DNA from: an uncultured Actinomycetes bacterium
GTDB taxonomy: Bacteria; Actinomycetota; Actinomycetes; S36-B12; UBA5976
DNA length: 7,945 nt
Assembly (NCBI GenBank): GCA_937896305.1
Contig: CALBND010000118.1
Span: 1 to 7,945 of the forward strand
Direction of reading: 5' to 3'
How positions within the stretch are numbered: the first letter of the stretch is position 1; each line of letters begins with the position of its first letter. Below, in pieces: positions 1-5,524 of this stretch. The position numbers were made by a program, and so were the translations under genes. The notes under the pieces were generated by a model, which worked only from the letters and a program-made list of their open reading frames with translations, was not told the origin of the DNA and ran no database searches.

Positions 1-1
1 G

Positions 2-568
2 GTTAAGAAATTGTCTCCAGATGTTTGGGAAAAACATAAAGAAGGAACTGGTAAAAAAGGTTGGACCGAAAAAGAAGACGGTAAAGAAAAAACTAGAGTT
101 TTTAAAGGCGCTTGTATTTTTATGAATTCACCCGAATTTTCTGGTGGTCAAGGTTGTGCACTGCATCAACTTGCAATTATTGAAGGACACAAACCGCTAG
201 AAGCAAAACCTGATGTTTGTTGGCAATTACCGATTAGAAGATCATATGAAACACGCGAATTTGAAGACGATACTGACTATCAAGTAATTGTTATTGAAGA
301 ATATAAAAGAAATAACTGGGGCGATGGTGGACATACGATGGATTGGTACTGTTCTTCAGATACCGATGCACATCAAGCATCAGAACCAGTTTATGTAAGT
401 GAAAAAGATACCTTAATTGAATTAATTGGGGCAAAAGCTTACGAAGTTTTGAAAGAACATTGCGATAACAGAGTTTCTTTATTGAAAACCATTAAAAAAT
501 TACCGGGGAGAAAAGCAAAAGAAATATTATTAACTCTAAATCCTCATCCAGCTGACCGTTTTATTTAA
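2..568 (+). CDS. Conserved actinobacterial cysteine-motif protein, 5' end cut by window
   Basis: The reading frame is open from base 2 to the TAA at 566-568, so the N-terminus lies outside the window. An internal TTG at 11 is not a convincing start. The visible part contains a cysteine cluster: Cys (113-115) in GACIF, then Cys-x2-His in GCALH (155-166), then KPDVCWQLPIRR with Cys at 218-220, and a later WYC near 348-356. The spacing and the CALH and KPxxC pieces resemble the metal or Fe-S binding cysteine-cluster proteins of the YkgJ/DUF3109 type. From memory, close relatives with the KPDVCWQLPIRR stretch occur widely in Actinobacteria without an assigned function. Metal binding is therefore inference and the substrate is unknown. 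Codon use is AT-rich like most of the window. It is separated from the next gene by about 150 nt and is probably its own transcription unit. Confidence 0.75.
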   Translation, partial: VKKLSPDVWEKHKEGTGKKGWTEKEDGKEKTRVFKGACIFMNSPEFSGGQGCALHQLAIIEGHKPLEAKPDVCWQLPIRRSYETREFEDDTDYQVIVIEEYKRNNWGDGGHTMDWYCSSDTDAHQASEPVYVSEKDTLIELIGAKAYEVLKEHCDNRVSLLKTIKKLPGRKAKEILLTLNPHPADRFI

Positions 569-745
569 ATTTTCTAGTTAATCACTCCTGTAACACCCTT
601 CTTGCAAACTCCTCTATCATGTCTAAATCCCATTGAGCACCCCCCTCCTCTCTTGTGCCATCTGGTACCTATCCATTACGTTTACAACACACGTAACTTG
701 AGGCTTAGGGAAGGCACTCAAATGCGCGTAGAAAAGGCCCACAAA
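569..745 (+). other. Intergenic leader region upstream of the BldC-like gene
   Basis: No convincing gene is seen here. A frame open from a TTG at 602 runs into the downstream HTH gene, but its first 40 codons look non-coding. The region is C-rich and pyrimidine-rich around 637-660. It holds a short inverted repeat at 676-696. Weak promoter-like words are present (TTGTGC at 653-658 with TACGTT at 677-682), but the match is too poor to call a promoter. The region should contain the promoter of the HTH gene. Confidence 0.5.
676..696. repeat. Short inverted repeat, possible operator or leader hairpin
   Basis: TTACGT (676-681) is mirrored by ACGTAA (691-696) with a 9-nt spacer, about 50 nt before the HTH start at 746. 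Arms of 6 bp are short, and chance occurrence is possible. The position in the leader of a DNA-binding protein gene makes an autoregulatory site conceivable. This is inference only. Confidence 0.3.
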
Positions 746-952
746 ATGGCAGCAAGTTCAGAAAGACCTTTAGGCGAAGTTCGTTTCTTGACTGTGGCAG
801 AAGTTGCTTCAGCAATGCGAGTATCAAAGATGACTGTTTACCGTCTCGTTCACTCAGGCACCATGCCCGCAGTGCGCGTTGGCCGTTCGTTCCGTGTTCC
901 GGAACATGCAGTATCTGAATACTTACGCGAATCATTCGTAGAGGCTGGCTGA
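746..952 (+). CDS. BldC/excisionase-family helix-turn-helix DNA-binding protein
   Basis: This is a small (68 aa) MerR-like winged-HTH protein of the BldC/excisionase (HTH_17) type. The core FLTVAEVASAMRVSKMTVYR is the helix-turn-helix and the following VGRSFRVP is the wing. Both are close to the actinobacterial family that includes M. tuberculosis Rv0500A. It is expected to bind DNA in the cytoplasm; its targets are unknown. I prefer the ATG at 746 because relatives begin MAASSERPL or similar, and AAAAGG lies 9 nt upstream. The in-frame ATG at 722, with AGGGAAGG 7 nt upstream, would give 76 aa and is a real alternative. Codon use is unlike its neighbours: counting from 722, 8 of 9 Arg codons are CGN and all Phe and Tyr codons end in C, which suggests strong expression. 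Relatives are often followed by a tiny basic ribosomal protein (bS22/AURKAIP1-like), and none is seen here. The stop codon is inside a hairpin. Confidence 0.9.
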   Translation: MAASSERPLGEVRFLTVAEVASAMRVSKMTVYRLVHSGTMPAVRVGRSFRVPEHAVSEYLRESFVEAG

Positions 953-971
953 TTTCCCCTCAGCCAGCTTT
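944..971 (+). terminator. Terminator-like hairpin overlapping the HTH gene stop codon
   Basis: GCTGGCTGA (944-952) pairs perfectly with TCAGCCAGC (960-968), giving a 9-bp GC-rich stem with a 7-nt loop (953-959). Only three T residues follow before CCCC, so the U-tract is weak. The last two codons and the TGA stop of the HTH gene form the left arm. It probably ends or attenuates the HTH transcript before the glutaredoxin-like gene. It could instead protect the 3' end of the mRNA. Confidence 0.7.
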
Positions 972-987
972 CCCCATCATTATTTAG

Positions 988-1251
988 TTGAAAGTTTTTA
1001 GTCACATAAAACCTCGAGTCAAGATCCTCTCCAAACCGGGCTGTCACCTCTGTGAAGATGCCATCACTGCGGTTAGTGAAGTGTGTGCAGAATTAAACGA
1101 ATCCTATGAAGTTGAAGAAATCCAAGATAATCCAGAATTACTTCGACAATATGGAGAAGAAATACCCGTCATATTTGTGGATGGTAAACAGCACGATTAC
1201 TGGCGAGTAGATCCTGTCAGATTGAAAAAAGCACTCAGCATAAAGCCCTGA
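988..1251 (+). CDS. Glutaredoxin-like protein (DUF836 type)
   Basis: This 87-aa thioredoxin-fold protein has an N-terminal beta strand (VKILSKP), a redox CHLC motif (Cys19 and Cys22), and the family's cis-proline at Pro60 in EIPVIFVDGK. It matches the short glutaredoxin-like proteins encoded just upstream of the rex/hem genes in Actinobacteria (Rv0508 in M. tuberculosis). It probably does thiol-disulfide exchange in the cytoplasm; the partner is unknown. The start is awkward. An in-frame TAG immediately precedes the TTG at 988, and no other ATG, GTG or TTG occurs before the CxxC motif. No Shine-Dalgarno is visible upstream. Either TTG 988 is used without an SD (perhaps leaderless) or a rarer codon is used. 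It ends 9 nt before the Rex operator. Confidence 0.88.
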   Translation: MKVFSHIKPRVKILSKPGCHLCEDAITAVSEVCAELNESYEVEEIQDNPELLRQYGEEIPVIFVDGKQHDYWRVDPVRLKKALSIKP

Positions 1252-1260
1252 ACAGCGACT

Positions 1261-1278
1261 TTGTGCTTTTCTGCACAA
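1261..1278. promoter_or_regulatory. Rex operator (ROP)
   Basis: TTGTGCTTTTCTGCACAA is a perfect inverted repeat: TTGTGC and GCACAA around a 6-nt centre. It fits the known Rex consensus TTGTG-N8-CACAA. It lies directly upstream of rex and overlaps the -35 and spacer of the predicted promoter, as expected for NADH-responsive autorepression. A further TTGTG abuts it at 1279-1283, making CACAATTGTG (1274-1283) a second perfect palindrome. Confidence 0.9.
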
Positions 1279-1289
1279 TTGTGTATCTT
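1261..1289 (+). promoter_or_regulatory. Predicted rex operon promoter, probably giving a leaderless mRNA
   Basis: A -35-like TTGTGC (1261-1266) is separated by 17 nt from a -10-like TATCTT (1284-1289). Transcription would begin about 7 nt later, at or next to the rex ATG at 1297. This agrees with the absence of any Shine-Dalgarno before rex. Leaderless starts are common in actinobacteria. The hexamers are only partial matches to consensus, so this is inference from spacing and context. Confidence 0.6.
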
Positions 1290-1296
1290 TGAATAT

Positions 1297-1989
1297 ATGT
1301 CCGCTAAATCCAAAAATCTCATACTAAAATCGGGCAATTCACATAAAATTTCTGAAGCAACAGTTTCAAGACTTCCGGCCTATTTCAGAGCACTTACACA
1401 ATTAGCTGAGGCCACCCAAGTAAGAGTTTCCTCTGAAGAATTAGCAGCACTCACAGGTGTCTCAAGTGCGATGTTAAGAAAAGATTTATCTCACCTTGGT
1501 TCCTATGGCACAAGAGGTGTTGGATACGAAGTTGAATTCTTGCGCTACCAAATTTCTCGTGAAATGGGTTTAAATAATGATTGGTCAGTTGTAATAGTTG
1601 GAGTAGGAAACCTTGGAAGAGCTTTAGCGCATTACGGCGGATTTGGTTCCAGAGGTTTTCGCGTTGTGGCTTTAGTTGATGCAGATCAAACCTTAATTGG
1701 CACAAATGTTAAATGTGGGTCTGAAGGAAAAACAATTGAATTAGTTGTTCATGCTTTAAGTGATTTAGAAAGTGTTGTTAAGAAAAGTGGTGCACGTTTA
1801 GGGGTTGTGGCAACACCTGCTGAAGGCGCCCAAGCAGTAAGTGATCGTTTAGTAAAAGCAGGAATTAGAAGCATTCTAAATTTTGCACCAGTTCATTTGG
1901 TAGTACCAAATGGTGTTGATGTAAGAAAAGTTGATTTAGCTTCTGAATTACAAATATTGGCATTCCACGAACAGCGTAAAGCTGTCTAA
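1297..1989 (+). CDS. rex: Redox-sensing transcriptional repressor Rex
   Basis: Rex binds DNA when NADH is low and releases it when the NADH/NAD+ ratio rises. The protein is 230 aa, normal for the family. An N-terminal winged helix (about residues 20-80) contains RLPAYFRAL, VSSEELA and RKDLSHLGSYGTRGVGY. It is followed by a Rossmann domain with VVIVGVGNLGRAL (GVGNLG at 102-107), Asp128-Asp130 after the second strand, and the conserved ILNFAPVHL...DLASELQILAFHE end. No key motif is missing. The ATG at 1297 is chosen over the in-frame TTG at 1261 because that TTG is part of the operator. Rex is first in a tight series running to ccsB, so it probably controls itself and cytochrome c maturation. 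The next gene starts 13 nt downstream, where hemA and hemC are found in relatives. Confidence 0.97.
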   Translation: MSAKSKNLILKSGNSHKISEATVSRLPAYFRALTQLAEATQVRVSSEELAALTGVSSAMLRKDLSHLGSYGTRGVGYEVEFLRYQISREMGLNNDWSVVIVGVGNLGRALAHYGGFGSRGFRVVALVDADQTLIGTNVKCGSEGKTIELVVHALSDLESVVKKSGARLGVVATPAEGAQAVSDRLVKAGIRSILNFAPVHLVVPNGVDVRKVDLASELQILAFHEQRKAV

Positions 1990-1995
1990 GAAGGG
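1990..1995 (+). promoter_or_regulatory. Ribosome binding site supporting the TTG start of the cobA-hemD fusion
   Basis: GAAGGG lies 7 nt upstream of the TTG at 2003, directly after the rex stop codon. No ATG occurs in this frame before the first SAM-binding glycine motif, so this site decides the start. Confidence 0.7.
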
Positions 1996-2002
1996 TAATT
2001 AA

Positions 2003-3592
2003 TTGACTAAGAAAAAAATTGTTATTTTGCCTGTAATTTATGTTGCTGGAGGACCTGGAGATCCACAACTAATTACATTGCGCGGGATTAATGCTATTAA
2101 ACAAGCAGAGTTAATTATTGCTGATGTAGCAACAATGGAAATTGCTAATGAACATGCAAATCCAAATGCAGATGTAGTAGCTGCAGTTGATGAAGACGGT
2201 GTGCCATTAGCACCAGCTGTAAGAGCTCGAATTGCAATTGATGCTGCCAAAGAAGGTGCAGCAGTTGTCAGACTTTGCGCAGGAGATCCTGTTATAGAAG
2301 ATGGTTTAGCTGTTGAAGCTTCAACACTTGCTAAATCAAAAATTGAATTTGAATACGTGCCAGGGGTTTCACCAATTACTGCTGTCCCAACACATGCAGG
2401 CATGTCACTTTTTGCCAACAAGGGAAAAGAAGTACATGTTTTAAATGGTTCAGAACCAATTGATTGGTCACTACATCTTGATCCAACAATTCCACTAGTA
2501 ATTTTTAATGCCGCGGATAAAGCACCAGCTTTAGCTAGCGCTCTTATTGCTCGCGGTCGGGAAGTATCAACTCCGATTGCTGTTACCAGAGATGGCAGCA
2601 CCACAGATCAAAGAACAATTGTTTCTACTCTAGAAAACATTGGGGTAGTTGCTAAAGCTGCCAGACAATATGGTCCAGGAATCATTGTGATTGGTGAACA
2701 AGTATTAAATCGTGATAAGTACCAATGGTTTGAAAATAAATCACTTTTTGGATGGAAAGTATTAGTTCCAAGAACAAAAGAAGACGCCGAAGATTTCAAA
2801 AAACTTCTTTCCGTTTATGGAGCAGTAGCCGTTGAAGTTCCAACTATTTCTGTGGAACCTCCAAGAACTCCACAACAAATGGAACGAGCAGTTCATGGAC
2901 TTGTTTCAGGAAGATTTCAATGGGTGGTATTCACCAGCACTAACGCAGTAAGAGCGGTGCGAGATAAATTTATTGATTACGGATTAGATGCCAGAGCATT
3001 TGCTGGATTAAAAGTTGCAGCTATTGGTCAACCAGTTATTGATGCTTTAGTTGAATTTGGAGTTAAACCAGATTTAATGCCAACTAAAGAACATAACTCT
3101 GAAGGTTTATTAGAAGTTTGGCCAAAATTTGATCAAGTCCTTGATCCAATTAACAGAGTCTTCTTACCGAGAGCCGATATTGCAACTGAAACATTAGTTG
3201 AAGGAATGCAAGCAAAAGGTTGGGAAGTTGAAGACATTGTCGCCTTTAGAACAGTCAGAGCAGCACCACCTCCAGCCCACACTCGAGAATTAATTAAGAC
3301 CGGTGGATTTGATGCAGTGTTATTTACTTCTGCCACCACGGTAAGAAACTTGGTTGGTATTGCAGGCAAACCCCATGCCACAACAATTGTTGCTTGCATT
3401 GGGCCACAAACTGTTCAAGCGGCACAAGAACACGGATTAAGAGTAGATGTGCAAGCTGAAACCCCTAATGTTGAAATTTTGATTGACGCACTTGCCGCAC
3501 ATGGTGAGAAATTACGACAAACCTCAATTGAAAACGGCGACAATGTTTGGAGACCAAGCAAACGTCGCAGTTCAATGCGCCGTAAACATTAA
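2003..3592 (+). CDS. hemD: Fused uroporphyrinogen-III C-methyltransferase-like / uroporphyrinogen-III synthase (CobA-HemD)
   Basis: This 529-aa, two-domain protein has the architecture typical of actinobacterial HemD. Residues about 7-235 are a tetrapyrrole-methylase fold with VAGGPGDPQLITLRG and YVPGVSPITAVPTHAG. Residues about 250-500 are uroporphyrinogen-III synthase, which cyclises hydroxymethylbilane to uroporphyrinogen III; FGWKVLVPRT, EVPTISVEPPRTPQQME, FLPRADIATETL and FDAVLFTSATTVRNL match actinobacterial HemD closely. The basic tail (RPSKRRSSMRRKH) is also conserved. The methylase half departs from active SUMT: the usual GGDPFIFGRGGEE region reads AGDPVIEDGLAVEA. Related actinobacterial fusions are also divergent here, so methylation is doubtful. 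In the synthase half, the usual G-x-x-T-A reads GQPVI (from Gly342). The frame is intact and looks conserved. Its usual neighbours hemA, hemC and hemB are absent, so its substrate supply is unclear. Confidence 0.93.
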   Translation: MTKKKIVILPVIYVAGGPGDPQLITLRGINAIKQAELIIADVATMEIANEHANPNADVVAAVDEDGVPLAPAVRARIAIDAAKEGAAVVRLCAGDPVIEDGLAVEASTLAKSKIEFEYVPGVSPITAVPTHAGMSLFANKGKEVHVLNGSEPIDWSLHLDPTIPLVIFNAADKAPALASALIARGREVSTPIAVTRDGSTTDQRTIVSTLENIGVVAKAARQYGPGIIVIGEQVLNRDKYQWFENKSLFGWKVLVPRTKEDAEDFKKLLSVYGAVAVEVPTISVEPPRTPQQMERAVHGLVSGRFQWVVFTSTNAVRAVRDKFIDYGLDARAFAGLKVAAIGQPVIDALVEFGVKPDLMPTKEHNSEGLLEVWPKFDQVLDPINRVFLPRADIATETLVEGMQAKGWEVEDIVAFRTVRAAPPPAHTRELIKTGGFDAVLFTSATTVRNLVGIAGKPHATTIVACIGPQTVQAAQEHGLRVDVQAETPNVEILIDALAAHGEKLRQTSIENGDNVWRPSKRRSSMRRKH

Positions 3593-3601
3593 GAAAATTT
3601 T

Positions 3602-4243
3602 ATGACGAACAAAACTTTAGTTCATGTGATGCGACATGGTGAAGTTTTTAATCCTGAAAAAGTTCTTTACGGAAGATTACCTGGATATCGTTTATCTGAA
3701 CTTGGTTTACAAATGGCTGATCGGGCAGCAGATTTTTTTAAGGATTCAGATTTAGCTCTGTTAGTTTCTTCCCCATTAGAACGAGCCCAGCAAACAATAA
3801 ATCCGACTTCTCTTTTTCATAAATTAACTCCAGAGATAGATGAAAGAATTATTGAAGCCGAAAACGTGTTTGAAGGTAAAAGGGTTTCAGTTGGGGATGG
3901 GGCCTTAAGAGATCCTCGAAATTGGTGGCATTTAAGAAATCCATTTTTACCTTCGTGGGGTGAGCCATATACCAAAGTTTCAACACGGATGAGAGAAGCA
4001 ATTTTTGCAGCCAGAGATAAAGCAAAAGGCAGGGAAGCTTTATTGGTTTCTCATCAGTTACCAATTTGGGTTGCCAGATTAGCCGCTGAAGGAAGATCAT
4101 TTGTGCACGATCCACGGAAAAGACAATGCAGTTTGGCAAGTGTTACTACCTTTATTTTTGATGAAGAGAAGCTAGTTGCTGTTGAATACCAAGAACCATC
4201 TGCCGATTTATTAAAAAATGCAAGTAAAATTTCTGGTGCGTAA
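3602..4243 (+). CDS. Histidine phosphatase family protein (phosphoglycerate mutase-like)
   Basis: This 213-aa cytoplasmic protein belongs to the branch-2-fold histidine phosphatase superfamily. The catalytic RHG is at residues 11-13 (MRHGEV). Arg61 is in SSPLERAQQT. An acidic motif lies in ERIIEAENVFEG (Glu85 is the likely proton donor). The second catalytic histidine, His151, is in LLVSHQLPIW. All expected catalytic residues are present, so it is probably active, but the substrate cannot be read from the sequence. Its placement between the hem genes and tlpA matches Rv0525 in M. tuberculosis, where it is also a conserved neighbour of unknown role. It starts 9 nt after hemD with only a weak A-rich upstream sequence. 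Its last 26 nt overlap tlpA if the ATG at 4218 is used. Confidence 0.93.
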   Translation: MTNKTLVHVMRHGEVFNPEKVLYGRLPGYRLSELGLQMADRAADFFKDSDLALLVSSPLERAQQTINPTSLFHKLTPEIDERIIEAENVFEGKRVSVGDGALRDPRNWWHLRNPFLPSWGEPYTKVSTRMREAIFAARDKAKGREALLVSHQLPIWVARLAAEGRSFVHDPRKRQCSLASVTTFIFDEEKLVAVEYQEPSADLLKNASKISGA

Positions 4244-4796
4244 ATTAAATATCATCTGGGCGCTGTTGATTCTTAGTGCTTGTGCAAATCCCTCAGCTAC
4301 CATTTCTGGTGGGTCCGAAGTTGGTTATATTTCAGGAAACGGAACGGCAAATTTTTTAAAGATTGACCAGAGAGTGAAAGCTCCTGATTTAGCGTCAGTT
4401 GATTTTGAGGGAAAACAAATAAATTTAAATAACTATAAAAATAAAGTTGTCGTGATAAATGTTTGGGGTTCCTGGTGTTCGCCATGTCGAAAGGAAGCAA
4501 CAGAACTTGAAGAAATGTATAAAAAGAATTTTGACCAGGGTGTTGAATTTATCGGAATAAATATAAGAGATTCTAAAGTTTCGGCGACTAAATATATTAA
4601 AAATTTTGGTATTACATATCCCAATATTTATGATCGTGACGGCAAATTAATTTTAGGTTTTAAAAATTCACTTCCAGCAAATTCAATTCCCACAACAGTA
4701 TTAATTGATAAAAATGGAAAAGTTGCCGCAAGACAGTTAGGCCCAATCGATCGTGCACTACTCCAAGGATTTATTTCAGTATTGGTTGAAGAATGA
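4218..4796 (+). CDS. TlpA/ResA-family thiol-disulfide oxidoreductase, predicted lipoprotein
   Basis: A membrane-anchored thioredoxin-like protein that reduces apocytochrome c cysteines before heme attachment. The N-terminus (residues 1-21) is a signal peptide ending in a lipobox LSAC, with Cys22 the predicted lipidated residue. The AhpC/TSA/thioredoxin-like fold spans about residues 53-190. Its active site is WGSWCSPC (Cys87 and Cys90), with the cis-proline Pro158 in NSIPTTVLID. Length (192 aa) is normal. The start is uncertain: ATG 4218 gives MQVKFLVRK, while GTG 4236 gives a 6-residue-shorter signal peptide and only 8 nt of overlap with the upstream gene. Neither has a good Shine-Dalgarno, and translational coupling to the phosphatase gene is likely. 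ATGA overlap with ccdA places it in the cytochrome c maturation group and matches Rv0526 in synteny. Confidence 0.95.
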   Translation: MQVKFLVRKLNIIWALLILSACANPSATISGGSEVGYISGNGTANFLKIDQRVKAPDLASVDFEGKQINLNNYKNKVVVINVWGSWCSPCRKEATELEEMYKKNFDQGVEFIGINIRDSKVSATKYIKNFGITYPNIYDRDGKLILGFKNSLPANSIPTTVLIDKNGKVAARQLGPIDRALLQGFISVLVEE

Positions 4797-5524
4797 ATAC
4801 CATTGGCCAAGGCTCACTATTTTTAGCAATACTTTTATCTTTTAGTGCTGGGCTAGTTTCGTTTCTTTCTCCATGTGTCTTACCACTAGTTCCTGGCTAC
4901 TTATCTTTCATCACAGGAATGGTTGGATCTCAAAATACTAGTGTTAAAAAATCAAAAGCTGTTTTTGCAACATTTCTTTTTATTTCTGGATTCACAACAA
5001 TATTTGTTGCTATCGGAATGTTCTTTGGTGGCATTGGCGGCTGGTTAATTGAATACAGTTCAATAATCGAAAGAGTAATGGGTGTTTTTGTAATTATTTT
5101 AGGATTAAGTTTTTTGGGCTATTTAAATATTTTTCAACGAGAATTCAAAATTCGATTTAATGTGAAACCTGGATTAATTGGGGCACCATTTTTAGGTGCA
5201 CTTTTTGCTATTGGTTGGACTCCTTGCATAGGACCCACTTTGGCAGCAGTCCAAGCATTAGCTTTTAACCAAGGAACAGTTTTTCGAGGAGCAACTTTAT
5301 CCGTATTTTACGGACTAGGTTTAGGCCTACCTTTCTTGATAATTTCATTTATTCTGGAGAGAGCGATTAATACAGTTGCTTGGTTAAGAAAACGTCAACA
5401 ATTATTTTCAAGAATAGGTGGATTATTATTAGTTGTGATTGGACTTTTATTGGTTACTGGGATTTGGTCTGAAGTTACGTTGCAACTACGTATATTGATA
5501 TCAGGATTTACACCCTACTTATGA
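4793..5524 (+). CDS. ccdA: Cytochrome c biogenesis protein CcdA (thiol-disulfide transporter)
   Basis: An integral membrane protein of 243 aa with about six hydrophobic segments. It passes electrons from cytoplasmic thioredoxin to the extracytoplasmic TlpA/ResA. Two symmetric halves each carry the family's essential cysteine: Cys28 in FLSPCVLPLVPGYLSF and Cys145 in IGWTPCIGPTLAAV. Both are intact. The GxPFL-type motif GLGLPFLI follows in the second half. The start codon overlaps the tlpA stop as ATGA, and its own stop overlaps the resB start in the same way, so translation of the three genes is probably coupled. Length is typical. The order matches Rv0526-Rv0527-Rv0528 in M. tuberculosis. Confidence 0.96.
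   Translation: MNTIGQGSLFLAILLSFSAGLVSFLSPCVLPLVPGYLSFITGMVGSQNTSVKKSKAVFATFLFISGFTTIFVAIGMFFGGIGGWLIEYSSIIERVMGVFVIILGLSFLGYLNIFQREFKIRFNVKPGLIGAPFLGALFAIGWTPCIGPTLAAVQALAFNQGTVFRGATLSVFYGLGLGLPFLIISFILERAINTVAWLRKRQQLFSRIGGLLLVVIGLLLVTGIWSEVTLQLRILISGFTPYL

Noticed and set aside
602..745. N-terminal extension of the HTH gene from the TTG at 602
   Set aside because: The extra residues look non-coding (Pro/Leu/His-rich from a C-rich leader), have no ribosome binding site, and are not in relatives, which start near MAASSERPL.
1261..1296. Extension of Rex to the in-frame TTG at 1261
   Set aside because: That TTG is the first half-site of the Rex operator and the -35 region. The ATG at 1297 fits the family N-terminus and a leaderless transcript.
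2038..2604. Long open frame of 188 codons on the minus strand
   Set aside because: It lies wholly inside the well-supported cobA-hemD gene, has a low-complexity Ala/Ser/Thr-rich translation with no recognisable domain, and is an antisense shadow.
4101..4108. TTGTGCAC inside the phosphatase gene as a second Rex site
   Set aside because: It lacks the spaced CACAA partner, being only a short GTGCAC palindrome within coding sequence. A similar TTGTGCAC near 154 fails for the same reason.
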